Assembly: GCA_964464595.1 (NCBI GenBank)
Contig: CAYXGW010000009.1
Coordinates: 36,370 to 100,369 of the forward strand
From: JADFJB01 sp964464595
Lineage (GTDB): Bacteria > Zhuqueibacterota > JdFR-76 > DREG01
Length of the DNA: 64,000 nt
Direction: 5' to 3'
Shown here: positions 42,757 to 52,321 of the stretch, one piece after another
Layout of the letters: each line of letters opens with the position of its first letter
Position numbering within the stretch: the stretch's first letter is position 1
Made by a program: the position numbers and the translations under genes
The notes under the pieces: generated by a model
What the model was told of the DNA's origin: nothing
Seen by the model: the letters and a program-made list of their open reading frames with translations, nothing else
The model's database searches: none

Positions 42757-44105
42757 GGCTCTTCACCTGTTTTATTTTGGATGGATGCTATCATTAAGTC
42801 TTTGATTTTATTTTTTGGAATGCGTTCGTTAACATCTTGTTTCAAAAACCGATTTATACTGTCAATATGCTTAATTGATTCATCAATATTTTTATTACTG
42901 CCCTTCACATAAGCACCAATATTGATTAAATCTTCCGCTTCTTTATATGTACCTATCAAGTGAGCCAAACGATAGCTCAAATTCAGATGATCCTGGGAAA
43001 CTACTCGCGGCATAACGCGACTTTTACTTTGCAAAGGATCAATGGCCGGATAGTGGCCTTTATTGGCTAAATCACGATCTAATACAATATGGCCATCTAG
43101 AATAGAACGAGCCATATCTGCTACAGGGTCATTAAAATCATCTCCTTCCACAAGAACGGTATATAACCCTGTTACGCTGCCAACCGCGGTATTACCTGCT
43201 CTTTCAAGCATTTTTGGCAGCAATGAATATGTGGATGCAGTGTAGCCCTTTGTCGTTGGCGGTTCTCCTACAGCAAGTCCAATTTCTCTTTGCGCCATTG
43301 CAACTCGCGTTAAAGAATCCATCATCAACATTACATTTTTACCCGAATCCCGAAAGAACTCCGCTATAGTGGTAGCTATCAATCCTGCTTTTACACGGAC
43401 GATAGGTATTTTATCTGATGTGGCCACAATTACAACAGATTTTTTAAGCCCATCTTCGCCTAAATCATTTTCAATAAAATCACGAACCTCCCGTCCTCTT
43501 TCACCAATCATTGCGATAACATTGACATCTGCCGAAGTGTTTTTTGCAATCATACCCAGTAAAACACTCTTGCCTACTCCGCTCCCGGAAAAAATCCCCA
43601 TTCGCTGCCCAGTACCGATTGTAGTAAATGCATCGATAGATTTAATACCTGTCCAGACCGGATCATCGATTGGTTTTCTTTGCAGTGGTGAGGGTGGCTC
43701 GCTATAGATAGATCTTTTTTCCGTAAAATGAACCTTGCCTTTTCCATCGATTGGTTCACCCAATCCATTCAAAACACGGCCTAATAGTTCATCACCAACA
43801 GAGATATTTATTTTATCCTGACTGGAAACAACCTTGGTTCCAGGCTGATATCCTGTCATCTCATGCAATGGCATTAATAACGTTTTATGATTCCTAAATC
43901 CAACAACTTCTGCCTTTCCTTTTTGCTTATTACCTTTAGGCAAAATATAACAAAGATCTCCAATAGCCGCAGCCGGTCCGCGAGATTCAATTATATTTCC
44001 GGCAATGTTAAGTATTTCTCCACACTGTACGATAGGGTCTATCTGAGACAATTGTTTTTTGTAGAATTCATAAATGTTAGCAGAATGTGAATTGGTATTA
44101 GTCAT
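42753..44105 (-). CDS. fliI: Flagellar export ATPase FliI
   Basis: FliI hydrolyses ATP to energise export. The 450-residue protein resembles F1-beta: Walker A in IFSGSGVGKSVLLGM, MIGERGREVRDFIE, Walker B LMMDSLTRVAMAQREIGLAVGEPP, and SILDGHIVLDRDLANKGHYPAID. It overlaps fliH by 8 nt and fliJ by 4 nt. Confidence 0.97.
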   Translation of the reverse strand: MTNTNSHSANIYEFYKKQLSQIDPIVQCGEILNIAGNIIESRGPAAAIGDLCYILPKGNKQKGKAEVVGFRNHKTLLMPLHEMTGYQPGTKVVSSQDKINISVGDELLGRVLNGLGEPIDGKGKVHFTEKRSIYSEPPSPLQRKPIDDPVWTGIKSIDAFTTIGTGQRMGIFSGSGVGKSVLLGMIAKNTSADVNVIAMIGERGREVRDFIENDLGEDGLKKSVVIVATSDKIPIVRVKAGLIATTIAEFFRDSGKNVMLMMDSLTRVAMAQREIGLAVGEPPTTKGYTASTYSLLPKMLERAGNTAVGSVTGLYTVLVEGDDFNDPVADMARSILDGHIVLDRDLANKGHYPAIDPLQSKSRVMPRVVSQDHLNLSYRLAHLIGTYKEAEDLINIGAYVKGSNKNIDESIKHIDSINRFLKQDVNERIPKNKIKDLMIASIQNKTGEEP

Positions 44106-44796
44106 CCATATCTCCCACTAACATCTGTTCGATTTTTTCAAGCTGGACATCCAATTGGGCATCTACGATCCCAACTTCAGACTCAATGACACATCCTCCC
44201 CTTTGAATTTCCTCCCCAGAAATAAAATCTACACTTTCAAATGTAGAAATTTGATCCTCCACTTCTTTGTCTAGCCCTTGGAACAATTTCAAATCTTCCG
44301 GATTTATTTTCACAAGAATACGTCCATTATTGGCTACTCGCTTTAAAGCTTCCCTTACGACATAGATCAGTATTTCCGGGCTTTGCTTCAATTCTCTATG
44401 GATAATCTTCTTTGAAATTTCAATTGCCAGTTTCACAATAAACAGTTCATTTTCTCGATGGAATGACTCTTTCTCGTCTTTCAGTGCTTCTATCAATTTT
44501 TCCAGTACCCGGCTTTTAGGCTCAATTTCTGATACACCAGCTTCTTTTCCGGAATCATATCCTTCATTCTTTCCATCATTAAATCCTCTTGAATAAGCCT
44601 CCTCTTTAACTTCTTTGAGAATATCATCCGAAAAATAATCCTTTTTCTCCTCAACTGATTCCGAAAACTCCTCTTCTTTCCTGGTCATTTCAGAGTCATT
44701 CTTAAGCGGAATGCTAAAATCCTGCCAATTTATTTTTTGAGAAATAAGCTCGGCTTGCTTAACTTTGTTTTTCACTGAAATACTAAACGATGACAT
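44098..44796 (-). CDS. fliH: Flagellar export regulator FliH
   Basis: FliH binds FliI and links it to the C ring. The 232-residue protein has a charged N-terminal part with a glycine-repeat helix (EAYSRGFNDGKNEGYDSGKEAG), and a C-terminal domain with LAIEISKKIIHRELKQSPEILIYVVREALKRV, recognisable by KIIHRELKQSPEILI. I chose ATG 44796 (MSSFSIS) with AAGGA ten bases upstream; GTG 44805 is possible. It overlaps fliG and fliI. Confidence 0.9.
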   Translation of the reverse strand: MSSFSISVKNKVKQAELISQKINWQDFSIPLKNDSEMTRKEEEFSESVEEKKDYFSDDILKEVKEEAYSRGFNDGKNEGYDSGKEAGVSEIEPKSRVLEKLIEALKDEKESFHRENELFIVKLAIEISKKIIHRELKQSPEILIYVVREALKRVANNGRILVKINPEDLKLFQGLDKEVEDQISTFESVDFISGEEIQRGGCVIESEVGIVDAQLDVQLEKIEQMLVGDMDD

Positions 44797-45820
44797 CTGA
44801 CTCACTTCCTTCCCTGTGAATAACTATATCACCGCTTTCTTCAAGATTAGACACAATTGAAAGAATATTCTTCTGAGCCATTTCTACATCAGACACCCGC
44901 ATTGGACCCATAAATTCAAGTTCTTCACGCAGCATACCAGCTGCTCTTTCCGACATATTTCTGAAAATCTTATCTTTAATTTCATCGCTGGCGCCCTTTA
45001 AAGCTATCCCTAGTTCATGCATATCAATTTCTTTCATAATTCGCTGGATCGATCTGTCATCCACCAAGATCAAATCATCAAAGACAAACATTAGATTTTT
45101 AATTTCAGTCGCTAGATCCTGGTCAATTTGCACGAGACCCTCTATAACGGATTTTTCAATAAATTTGCCGGAGAGATTTAATAGGTCCGCTACTATTCGT
45201 TGTCCGTCAACATTCCCATGCCCCTTGCCAAATTGGCCCTTAAAATGGTTTTCCAGGTATTCTTCTACTTCTTCTACTAAGTCAGGTGATATTCGATCAA
45301 GTTTGGCCATCCGAAAAGCTACGTCTACCTGCAGATCCTCCGGAAACTCTCCGAATATTGATATTGCCTTTTGCATCTCCATGTGAGATAACACGAGTGC
45401 AATAGTTTGGGGGTGCTCCTTTGATAAAAAATTAACAAGCTGTTCTACGTTTATATTTAGAAGGCGTTGAAATCCTTTTGGCTGTTCATTCTCCAGATTA
45501 TCAAGTTTTTTCAGAATTTTTGCCGACTGTTCAGAACCAACCGCTTTCTCAAGAAGCTGTTCCGCATAATTGGATCCACCCTCGGAAATAAAATTTTGCG
45601 CCAAGACCATTTTGTAGTAATCTTTAACAACATCATTTATCAGCGTCGAAGGAATATTTTTTAGCTTGGATATTTCCTTGGTAACTTTTTCCACATCTTC
45701 CTGGCTTAAACTCTTGAGGATTTGGGATGCGGCATCCGGGCCAATGGCGACCATCAATATGGCTGCTTTTTCCTGCCCGGTCAAGGTTTCCATAGCATTT
45801 GATGCTTTAAGCTGCTCCAT
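44783..45820 (-). CDS. fliG: Flagellar motor switch protein FliG
   Basis: FliG is the rotor protein that contacts the stator. The 345-residue protein has LTGQEKAAILMVAIGPDAA in its N-domain. The middle-domain motif EHPQTIALVLSHM and the charged torque helix of the C-domain (DDRSIQRIMKEIDMHELGIAL ... DKIFRNMSERAAGMLREEL) follow. The ATG has GAGG six bases upstream and overlaps the fliF end. Confidence 0.96.
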   Translation of the reverse strand: MEQLKASNAMETLTGQEKAAILMVAIGPDAASQILKSLSQEDVEKVTKEISKLKNIPSTLINDVVKDYYKMVLAQNFISEGGSNYAEQLLEKAVGSEQSAKILKKLDNLENEQPKGFQRLLNINVEQLVNFLSKEHPQTIALVLSHMEMQKAISIFGEFPEDLQVDVAFRMAKLDRISPDLVEEVEEYLENHFKGQFGKGHGNVDGQRIVADLLNLSGKFIEKSVIEGLVQIDQDLATEIKNLMFVFDDLILVDDRSIQRIMKEIDMHELGIALKGASDEIKDKIFRNMSERAAGMLREELEFMGPMRVSDVEMAQKNILSIVSNLEESGDIVIHREGSESDVIV

Positions 45821-47363
45821 GCTTATCCTCTATTAACCAGGCTTTCAGAAGCTTTGCAGCATCATTTGGCCTCTCTTTAGATAAATTCGATATGGTCTGC
45901 TGCAATCGTGCACTACTTGCAGTATCCGGTGATATTTCAAAATTCAAAGAATCACTACTAGCACTAGCCGCTGATGAGGGCGAGTCAAGAGCAAATAATG
46001 GGCCGCTATTCGATTTTTGAAAGAATATTGGTTTGACTGCTTTAAAGAATTTTCTCAATCCAAATGCAATTAGAATTAAGAGACACCCATAAATAATCCT
46101 GGTAATCCAGGTTTCCCAGAATAACCGGTTTTCCATTATTGACAAAGATTCCGCTTCAGCCGTAATTAAAGAGCGATCGAAAGACATATTCTCCACCACC
46201 ACATTATCTTGTCTTACATCTGAATATCCAACGGTATTTTTGACAATATTTTCAATTTTGGCCAATTCAGTCGCATTCAAAGGTACATATTGCGGTTCCG
46301 TTCCTTCGGGTGAGCCGGCAGGAATTTCGTACTTACCATCTACCATTACAGCTACAGAAAGACGTTTAATATTTCCAACCTCTCGCACAATGTGCTCTAC
46401 AACGCGATTGGATTCGTAATTCGATATCAAACTTTCAGTCTTTTGAGGAACTTTTCCACTCCCACCTTCACCGGTTTGTGTATTTTTTTCCTGGCTTACA
46501 ATAACAGAATTGTCCGGATCATATTGTTCCGCTGTTCGTTCAACCTGGTCAAAATTAAGCTCTGCCGATACCTGAACAGCTGCTCTATTACTTCCTATCA
46601 CATTTTCTAAAATCGATTCGATTTTATTTTTGTAATATTGTTCGATTTTATTTTGTAGATCTATCTGATTAGAAGTTTTAGCCAGAAGTGATTTTGATTC
46701 TTGTGGCTGACTCAATATTCTGCCATGGGAATCCACTATTGTAATATTGTCCGGAGAAAGACCCTCTACACTAGCTGCCACCAAGTTTGCGATTGCATTC
46801 GTTTCAGCCTGGGAAAGTCTTAAACCGGGTTTTAGCTTGGCCGTGACTGATGCAGTAGTCTCTTTTTGGTCCTCATCAAATAATCGTTCTTCCGGAATAA
46901 CCAAATGAACCCGGGCAGCTTTGATTTTTGCTATCGTGGTAATTGTCCGCGCCAATTCTCCTTCCAGAGCCCTTTTGTAATTAATCTTTTGAAGGAAATC
47001 TGTCATCCCAATATTATTTTTATCAAATAATTCGTAGCCGATCCCACCGGACTGTGGTAATCCCTGGGTTGCTAATTGTAATCTCAAGTCGTAGATTTCG
47101 GATTTGGAAACCAAAATAGTTGTTCCTCCATTTTCCAATTTAAAATCTACATTTTCTTCTTTCAATTTTTGTGCTATGGTTCCTGCTTCAGCGGCATCAA
47201 GCTCTGCATACAATACTCCATAAGAGGTCCTTGTTGCTAAAGAAATCAACAGGGTAAAAACAATTAATGTGATCCCTGTTCCGATCATTAGAAGAACACG
47301 TCGACGTGTATCTAGTCTTTCATAAAATTCCTTGATATTCTCTAAATACTTTCTCCAATCCAC
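45807..47363 (-). CDS. fliF: MS-ring protein FliF
   Basis: FliF makes the membrane ring of the basal body. The 518-residue protein has an N-terminal membrane helix (about 23-42), ring-building motifs (YGVLYAELDAAEAGTIAQKL, LEGELARTITTIAKIKAARVHLVIPEERLF), a second membrane helix (about 425-442) and a C-terminal FliG-binding tail (RPNDAAKLLKAWL). The start is GTG with AAGGA about nine bases upstream. Confidence 0.96.
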   Translation of the reverse strand: MDWRKYLENIKEFYERLDTRRRVLLMIGTGITLIVFTLLISLATRTSYGVLYAELDAAEAGTIAQKLKEENVDFKLENGGTTILVSKSEIYDLRLQLATQGLPQSGGIGYELFDKNNIGMTDFLQKINYKRALEGELARTITTIAKIKAARVHLVIPEERLFDEDQKETTASVTAKLKPGLRLSQAETNAIANLVAASVEGLSPDNITIVDSHGRILSQPQESKSLLAKTSNQIDLQNKIEQYYKNKIESILENVIGSNRAAVQVSAELNFDQVERTAEQYDPDNSVIVSQEKNTQTGEGGSGKVPQKTESLISNYESNRVVEHIVREVGNIKRLSVAVMVDGKYEIPAGSPEGTEPQYVPLNATELAKIENIVKNTVGYSDVRQDNVVVENMSFDRSLITAEAESLSIMENRLFWETWITRIIYGCLLILIAFGLRKFFKAVKPIFFQKSNSGPLFALDSPSSAASASSDSLNFEISPDTASSARLQQTISNLSKERPNDAAKLLKAWLIEDKHGAA

Positions 47364-47381
47364 TTATACTATTCCTTTTGT

Positions 47382-47684
47382 TTAGACCTGCGTTCTCATT
47401 ACTTCCTGGTAAGCTTCGATAACCTTATTTCTTATCTCCATCATCAATTCAAAACTGACGGATGCCTTCTCTACTGCAACCATTACATCCTGAATATTAC
47501 TCACATCGCCGTTAACCAATTGGTTGATCGACTCACCGGCTTCTTGTTGCAAATTGTTTACATCTGACATGAATCCCTTCAATGTAGAAAAAAAGTCTTC
47601 ACCCTCGCTAGCTATCTTTTCCGGGGCTTTAGGCGCTTCTTTGGGTAGTAAGTTCGATTGTAATCCATCTAATTTATCAACCAT
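47382..47684 (-). CDS. fliE: Rod-MS-ring junction protein FliE
   Basis: FliE joins the rod to the MS ring. The 100-residue protein is helical with the family ending VMVAVEKASVSFELMMEIRNKVIEAYQEVMRTQV, recognisable in the piece EKASVSFELMMEIRNKVIEA. It is between the 103-residue orf and fliF. Confidence 0.95.
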   Translation of the reverse strand: MVDKLDGLQSNLLPKEAPKAPEKIASEGEDFFSTLKGFMSDVNNLQQEAGESINQLVNGDVSNIQDVMVAVEKASVSFELMMEIRNKVIEAYQEVMRTQV

Positions 47685-47689
47685 TTTAA

Positions 47690-48001
47690 TTATCCTTTTA
47701 CATCTATTCTCTGACCAATGGGTAATTCGGGGTTGCCACGTTTTCCAAGTCGGTCATAGGTTATTTCTTGTTTCTGCTCCAGAAACAATTGAGAAATCGC
47801 ATCTTTTTCCGAAGCTGAAAGAATCCGGTTGCTTACTTCACTAAGTTCAAGTGTAACCTCTCCTGTATTAACACTATCTTTTTGCTTAATCGGTTGGTTT
47901 TTTAAGACCTCCTTAAATGACTCGACATTTTGTTCTTTGATGGGTCGAACCTGTGAGCTATCAGGTATTTGATTTTGTAAATACGCTGAATGAATTTTCA
48001 T
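47690..48001 (-). CDS. Small flagellar-operon protein of unknown function
   Basis: This 103-residue protein is translated between flgC and fliE. It starts MKIHSAYLQNQIPDS and ends GQRIDVKG, with a helix LSASEKDAISQLFLEQ. It has no signal or membrane segment. No named family is recognised; a role in rod assembly or export is only suggested by position. Confidence 0.6.
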   Translation of the reverse strand: MKIHSAYLQNQIPDSSQVRPIKEQNVESFKEVLKNQPIKQKDSVNTGEVTLELSEVSNRILSASEKDAISQLFLEQKQEITYDRLGKRGNPELPIGQRIDVKG

Positions 48002-48044
48002 TTTCTAACTCCCAAATAAAATGATAGTTGTTTATTCAATTGAT

Positions 48045-48545
48045 TTAAATCTCCAAAGCTTTCTTAGCCATCGCTTTGTTGGCTTCAAGGGCTGTTGCAT
48101 TGGCCTCATAGGTTCTTGATGCAACTATCATATCGACCATTTCAGATACCAGGTTGATATTGGGCAATTGAATATAACCCTCGGCATTTGCATCCGGATT
48201 ATCCGGATCATATACAGTTCTGAATGCATTTTCCTGTACTTCTTCAACTTGAGCATCGACGAATTTGCTTGTGCTTGTATTTCCGAAATTGCTATGTGAA
48301 GCTCGGATATGCCTGGGATTGGTTACAGTCAGTTTTTGATTTGTGCGAAACAACACTTGTTGAAATGTTTCTGTGTTTTTGGCGGTTTCCATTTTAACAA
48401 TCTGTCTACGATATGGCTCGCCTTTTTCGGTCTTGGTTGTTTCGATATTCGCCAGATTGCTGGATATTGCATCCATTCGCTTTCTTTGTGCACGCATTCC
48501 TAAAGCACTAATGTCGAAAGCGGATAATATCTTACGAATGCCCAT
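48045..48545 (-). CDS. flgC: Proximal rod protein FlgC
   Basis: FlgC is a rod subunit. The 166-residue protein has SALGMRAQRKRMDAISSNLANIETTKTEKGEPYRRQ (pieces RMDAISSNLANIETT and GEPYRRQIVKME) and the C-terminal helix EMVDMIVASRTYEANATALE. The ATG has AAGGAG about six bases upstream. It is 18 nt after flgB. Confidence 0.96.
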   Translation of the reverse strand: MGIRKILSAFDISALGMRAQRKRMDAISSNLANIETTKTEKGEPYRRQIVKMETAKNTETFQQVLFRTNQKLTVTNPRHIRASHSNFGNTSTSKFVDAQVEEVQENAFRTVYDPDNPDANAEGYIQLPNINLVSEMVDMIVASRTYEANATALEANKAMAKKALEI

Positions 48546-48563
48546 AATTTTCTCCTTTGTCTA

Positions 48564-48995
48564 TTAACGGGATCTGCCTTGAATAACCGATTTTAATCCT
48601 CTAAATTTTCTTGCCAACAATGTTGCCGAAGCTGTAAAATGGATTTGATTCTTGGCTAAATCAGCCATTTCTTGATCTATATCCACATTGTTAATTCCGT
48701 TGTCCCCATCATTAGATTCATCAGTTACTATTTGCGGATTAGCTTCTGTAAATTTTGATCTCCCAAGTTCAATGTGCCGAGAATCAGTCCTTTTGCCTCT
48801 TATATGCATCGTTTGCATACTTTCCTGAAGCTTCTCCTCAAACACTACTTCTTTGCGCTGATAACCGGGGGTGCCAATGTTTGCTATATTACCGGAAATG
48901 GCTTCATGCCTTAGAGAATCAGCTTTAAGACTCCTATTTAAAAGTTGAATACCAGCCTTTTGAAATAATCTATCAAGAATCATCTTATACTTCAT
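48564..48995 (-). CDS. flgB: Proximal rod protein FlgB
   Basis: FlgB is the first rod subunit. The 143-residue protein has ALKADSLRHEAISGNIANIGTPGYQRKEVVFEEKL in the pieces RHEAISGNIANIGTPGYQR and VVFEEKLQES, and a C-terminal helix. It heads the long flgB-to-fliL operon. The ATG at 48995 has GGTGGA directly upstream; an ATG at 48983 (MILDRLF) is closer to the usual family start, so the first four residues are uncertain. Confidence 0.93.
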   Translation of the reverse strand: MKYKMILDRLFQKAGIQLLNRSLKADSLRHEAISGNIANIGTPGYQRKEVVFEEKLQESMQTMHIRGKRTDSRHIELGRSKFTEANPQIVTDESNDGDNGINNVDIDQEMADLAKNQIHFTASATLLARKFRGLKSVIQGRSR

Positions 48996-49037
48996 TCCAC
49001 CATTTTATGAATGGTTTATTATTATTGCAGCACATAA

Positions 49038-49053
49038 AGCAAGGTTTATGCCA
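49038..49053 (-). promoter_or_regulatory. Sigma-54 (RpoN) promoter for the flgB-fliL operon
   Basis: The minus strand reads TGGCATAAACCTTGCT, a full match to TGGCAYR-N4-TTGCW. Transcription would start near 49027, about 32 nt before the flgB start. It has the same layout as the sites at 2928-2943 and 20784-20799. Confidence 0.88.
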
Positions 49054-49175
49054 GAAAGTGATTGAGATAATTCAGCTAGTATAACCCAATATAAATATTG
49101 CAATTAAGACAACCTGACCCATAATAATTGGTCTGATCAAGAAAGAATTTTGAGGAAATTGTTACCATAAATGTC

Positions 49176-49190
49176 CGGCAAGCTTTGCCG
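49176..49190 (-). terminator. Hairpin downstream of the secreted protease-like gene
   Basis: A perfect 6-bp stem (CGGCAA and TTGCCG) with a 3-nt loop lies 37-51 nt after the end of the protein-coding gene and upstream of the flgB promoter. It has no T-tract on the minus strand, so termination is possible but unproven. Confidence 0.4.
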
Positions 49191-49226
49191 ATTCAGGAAA
49201 GGATATTTATAGTAATTTTTGGATAG

Positions 49227-50972
49227 CTACCTGACTAATACAAATTTTACAGGAATAGAAAAGTCATCCCCACTTATAAAACAAATGTAAACACCATTGG
49301 CTAACCTTCTGCCTTGATTATCAAAACCATCCCATGGGAACTGGATCAAAGCATCACCTTTTTCGTACCTGCCAAGTTGAATTGTATCGATTTTTATACC
49401 ACCTTCGGTAAAAATATACGCATCGAGTAAAGAAGTACCGGGAAGATTAATTCTAACAGAAAGATTAGAATGTTTATCAGAATTAAACGGATTCGGGAAT
49501 ATTCTCTTACTTTCACCCAATACTTGCTTTTCAATCACGTAATAAAAGGCCGATTTATCTAACCTGGTTAATCGTTCGCCAATATCCTCCGGAATCGAAC
49601 CATTAGCAGCAACTAAAATAACTTCAGACAATCCCTGGATTAATCCTATCTGTCCCAATTGGCTTCCGGAAAAAATATTGTATTCGAATCCTGAACCACT
49701 TTCCGTAATAACGCCGGTTTGCCATATGTCTGGTTGGTCATGTTGTTGTCTGGCAATATAAAATCCTGAAGTTTCAGGTTGAAGTCGATAATATTTCAAA
49801 GTTAAAAAAACACTGGAATCGACAATCGTTGTATCTTCCTGAAAAGTGATCACAGGGTTGACTAAAATCTTAGGATAGTTTTCCGCTTCCTTATAAAATT
49901 TCAGAATAGTAGCTCGATCATCTGTAAAATAATTCCAGATTGCAAATTCCGCAAAAGCTGAAGCCAGGCTAGTTTCATTTTCTTGAAAAGCCAATTCCAT
50001 TGATTGCACACTATGGAAAGTGGGTATGAGTTCCCACGTTCTACGAATAATATCTTCCGAATGAGCTTCTTCAATATATTTTAAAAATATTGAACTGCCA
50101 TACTCGTGGTTGCCATTCGAATATCCAACTGGAAAATTAGTACTAAGTTGAAAAGAAGATAAATATTGATAGTAGTCATTCACATCATCAAAAACCCTAT
50201 CCTCCATCCAGGTGGAAGACATTTCAAGGAAGCCTTTATCCATGTCACGAAAATGATAACCTAACTGAACCACATGGAATAGTTCATGTGCAGCAGTGAC
50301 TTGCATTCCGCCTAGCCCTTTTGAAAAGAAGTAGGATTCTTCATAATTATTGTCTAATACCATATAGGAAGTAAAATCCGTATTGGGTGTCGAGGGGATT
50401 TCTGTTTCAAAATTAGTTCGCCCGTAATCACGTATATTCAGAAAGTACACATCGATTTCAGGACCATCTACTTCGAAATCTGCAGGCGGTGGGTTATAAC
50501 CGAGCGTATCTATCAGGATGTGATAACTGAGTTCAAAACTACGAGCAGATTCTTCAATGTAATCCGGGATTCCAGTAGCGTCGGTGTCACTATCGGAGAC
50601 TGCATCAAATCCGGTTAATGTAAAATGTAGCTTAAATATCCCTTCCGGGCTTACATAAAAAAGGGGCAGATTCGGCCGGGTTAAATGAGGGGAAAAGATT
50701 CGCTGATCAGATTCATTCATTTTATTAAGATTTGTCTGAATCTCTCTAAGAATGGATGTACCACATTTAATGGGTTCATCCGATTGGATTTGGAATTCTA
50801 CCGGTAGTTTTTCAGGAGATAAAAGGCGATAACCGTTTAAAACCGCACTTTCGACAACGTTTACATCTCCTTGATTATTCACAATTTCAATATTTTTTTG
50901 TTGCGCAAATAAAAATTGGAAGGAAAATAGAATAACTAAATTAGAAAGCAGGAACCTTAGAATCATAATCAT
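49227..50972 (-). CDS. Secreted metalloprotease-like protein with FlgD-like C-terminal domain
   Basis: This 581-residue protein has a signal peptide (about 1-24). The middle has a zinc-protease-type motif, AAHELFHVVQLGYHF (HExxH reads HELFH), followed by a Glu/Met-rich helix (FLEMSSTWMEDRVFDDV). This is the arrangement of the MXAN_6640-type putative metalloproteases. The C-terminus has a FlgD-like Ig domain (FPWDGFDNQGRRLANGVYICFI), a common sorting or binding domain in FCB-group secreted proteins. It is downstream of der. Confidence 0.72.
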   Translation of the reverse strand: MIMILRFLLSNLVILFSFQFLFAQQKNIEIVNNQGDVNVVESAVLNGYRLLSPEKLPVEFQIQSDEPIKCGTSILREIQTNLNKMNESDQRIFSPHLTRPNLPLFYVSPEGIFKLHFTLTGFDAVSDSDTDATGIPDYIEESARSFELSYHILIDTLGYNPPPADFEVDGPEIDVYFLNIRDYGRTNFETEIPSTPNTDFTSYMVLDNNYEESYFFSKGLGGMQVTAAHELFHVVQLGYHFRDMDKGFLEMSSTWMEDRVFDDVNDYYQYLSSFQLSTNFPVGYSNGNHEYGSSIFLKYIEEAHSEDIIRRTWELIPTFHSVQSMELAFQENETSLASAFAEFAIWNYFTDDRATILKFYKEAENYPKILVNPVITFQEDTTIVDSSVFLTLKYYRLQPETSGFYIARQQHDQPDIWQTGVITESGSGFEYNIFSGSQLGQIGLIQGLSEVILVAANGSIPEDIGERLTRLDKSAFYYVIEKQVLGESKRIFPNPFNSDKHSNLSVRINLPGTSLLDAYIFTEGGIKIDTIQLGRYEKGDALIQFPWDGFDNQGRRLANGVYICFISGDDFSIPVKFVLVR

Positions 50973-50995
50973 ATGAATTGCCTAAATGTGAATAT

Positions 50996-52321
50996 TCATT
51001 TTTGTCGAATTGCCAGTGAAATGGGAACACCAAAAAAGCCAAAGTTCTCCCGAATTTTTTTTTCGAGAAACCGCTTGTAATTCGCCGCAATCGCCTTTGG
51101 CCGGTTAGTAAAAAGAGTAAAGACTGGTGGCGATGTAGCCACCTGCGTAATATAATGAACTTTGATTGGTTTTGTATCTTTTGTTAATGGCGGTTTTTTC
51201 CTTAATATTTCACTTAGTATTTCGTTAATTTTGGAAGTGCTAATCCTTTTATTTCGTTCTTGATAAACTGAAAACGCCACGCGAATTACATCGTGTAACC
51301 TAAGGTTATGCTTACAGGATATCATCAAAATGGGTAAATAATCCAAATTGCCGAGTTGACTACGCAGATTTTTTTCATATGCGCTGCCATCGTTATTGCC
51401 CTTTTCTTTTAAGTCCCACTTATTAACCGCCAGAACCAATCCTTTCATCCTGGTTACTGCTTCATTAATGATCAATTTATCCTGGTGCGTAATCCCGTCC
51501 ATGGCATCTATCAAGACAATTGTAACGTCGCTGCGGTCAATGCTCCTCAATGCCCGGACAACGCTGTAATATTCAATATTGTCGCTCACCTGAGCTTTTT
51601 TCCGGAGACCGGCTGTATCAATTAACACAACTTCTGAACCGAAATATGTATAATAAGAATCAATGGAATCCCTGGTGGTTCCGGGTATATCGGAAACCAG
51701 GAGTTTCTCTTTATTCAATAAAGCATTCACGAAGGTAGATTTTCCGACATTTGGCTTGCCAACAATTGCTAAGTGAATCGTTTCTTTTTCTTTCGCTCTA
51801 ACAGTCTTTTCAGGAAGGTATTCAACCATCATATCTAATAAATCTCCGGTTCTACGCCCGCTTTCCGCCGATACCGGCACCGGGTCGCCCAATCCCAAAC
51901 TATAGAAATCGTAAATAGAATATTCCAATTTTTCATTGTCGGCTTTATTAACGGCCAGAATCGTTTTTCGATTGGCTTTGATCAATAATCGGGCAATCTC
52001 TTGATCCACCGGTGTAATGCCGGAAATGGCATCTGTGACAAACACCAGCACGTCCGCATCAATAACCGCTTGTTGGACGTGTTCCCGAATCCCTTCAATA
52101 AACACATCTCCATCCCCGGGGAGATAGCCACCGGTATCTTCGACCATAAAAGAGGTACCATTCCATTCGACTAAACATTCATTTCGGTCTCTTGTAACGC
52201 CCGGCAGGTCATCAACTATTGCCAATCGCTTTTTTATCAATCGGTTAAATAGCGTAGATTTCCCAACATTGGGGCGGCCGACAATGACTACTCTTGCTAT
52301 TCTTTTGTTCGATTTAGACAT
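50996..52321 (-). CDS. der: Ribosome assembly GTPase Der (EngA)
   Basis: Der is an essential GTPase for 50S ribosome assembly. The 441-residue protein has two G domains (GRPNVGKSTLFNRL with DLPGVTRDRNE, and GKPNVGKSTFVNALL with DIPGTTRDSID), each with NKxD (VNKADN, VNKWDL). A C-terminal KH-like domain follows, with KIRENFGFFGVPI. It is complete and of normal length. Confidence 0.97.
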   Translation of the reverse strand: MSKSNKRIARVVIVGRPNVGKSTLFNRLIKKRLAIVDDLPGVTRDRNECLVEWNGTSFMVEDTGGYLPGDGDVFIEGIREHVQQAVIDADVLVFVTDAISGITPVDQEIARLLIKANRKTILAVNKADNEKLEYSIYDFYSLGLGDPVPVSAESGRRTGDLLDMMVEYLPEKTVRAKEKETIHLAIVGKPNVGKSTFVNALLNKEKLLVSDIPGTTRDSIDSYYTYFGSEVVLIDTAGLRKKAQVSDNIEYYSVVRALRSIDRSDVTIVLIDAMDGITHQDKLIINEAVTRMKGLVLAVNKWDLKEKGNNDGSAYEKNLRSQLGNLDYLPILMISCKHNLRLHDVIRVAFSVYQERNKRISTSKINEILSEILRKKPPLTKDTKPIKVHYITQVATSPPVFTLFTNRPKAIAANYKRFLEKKIRENFGFFGVPISLAIRQK

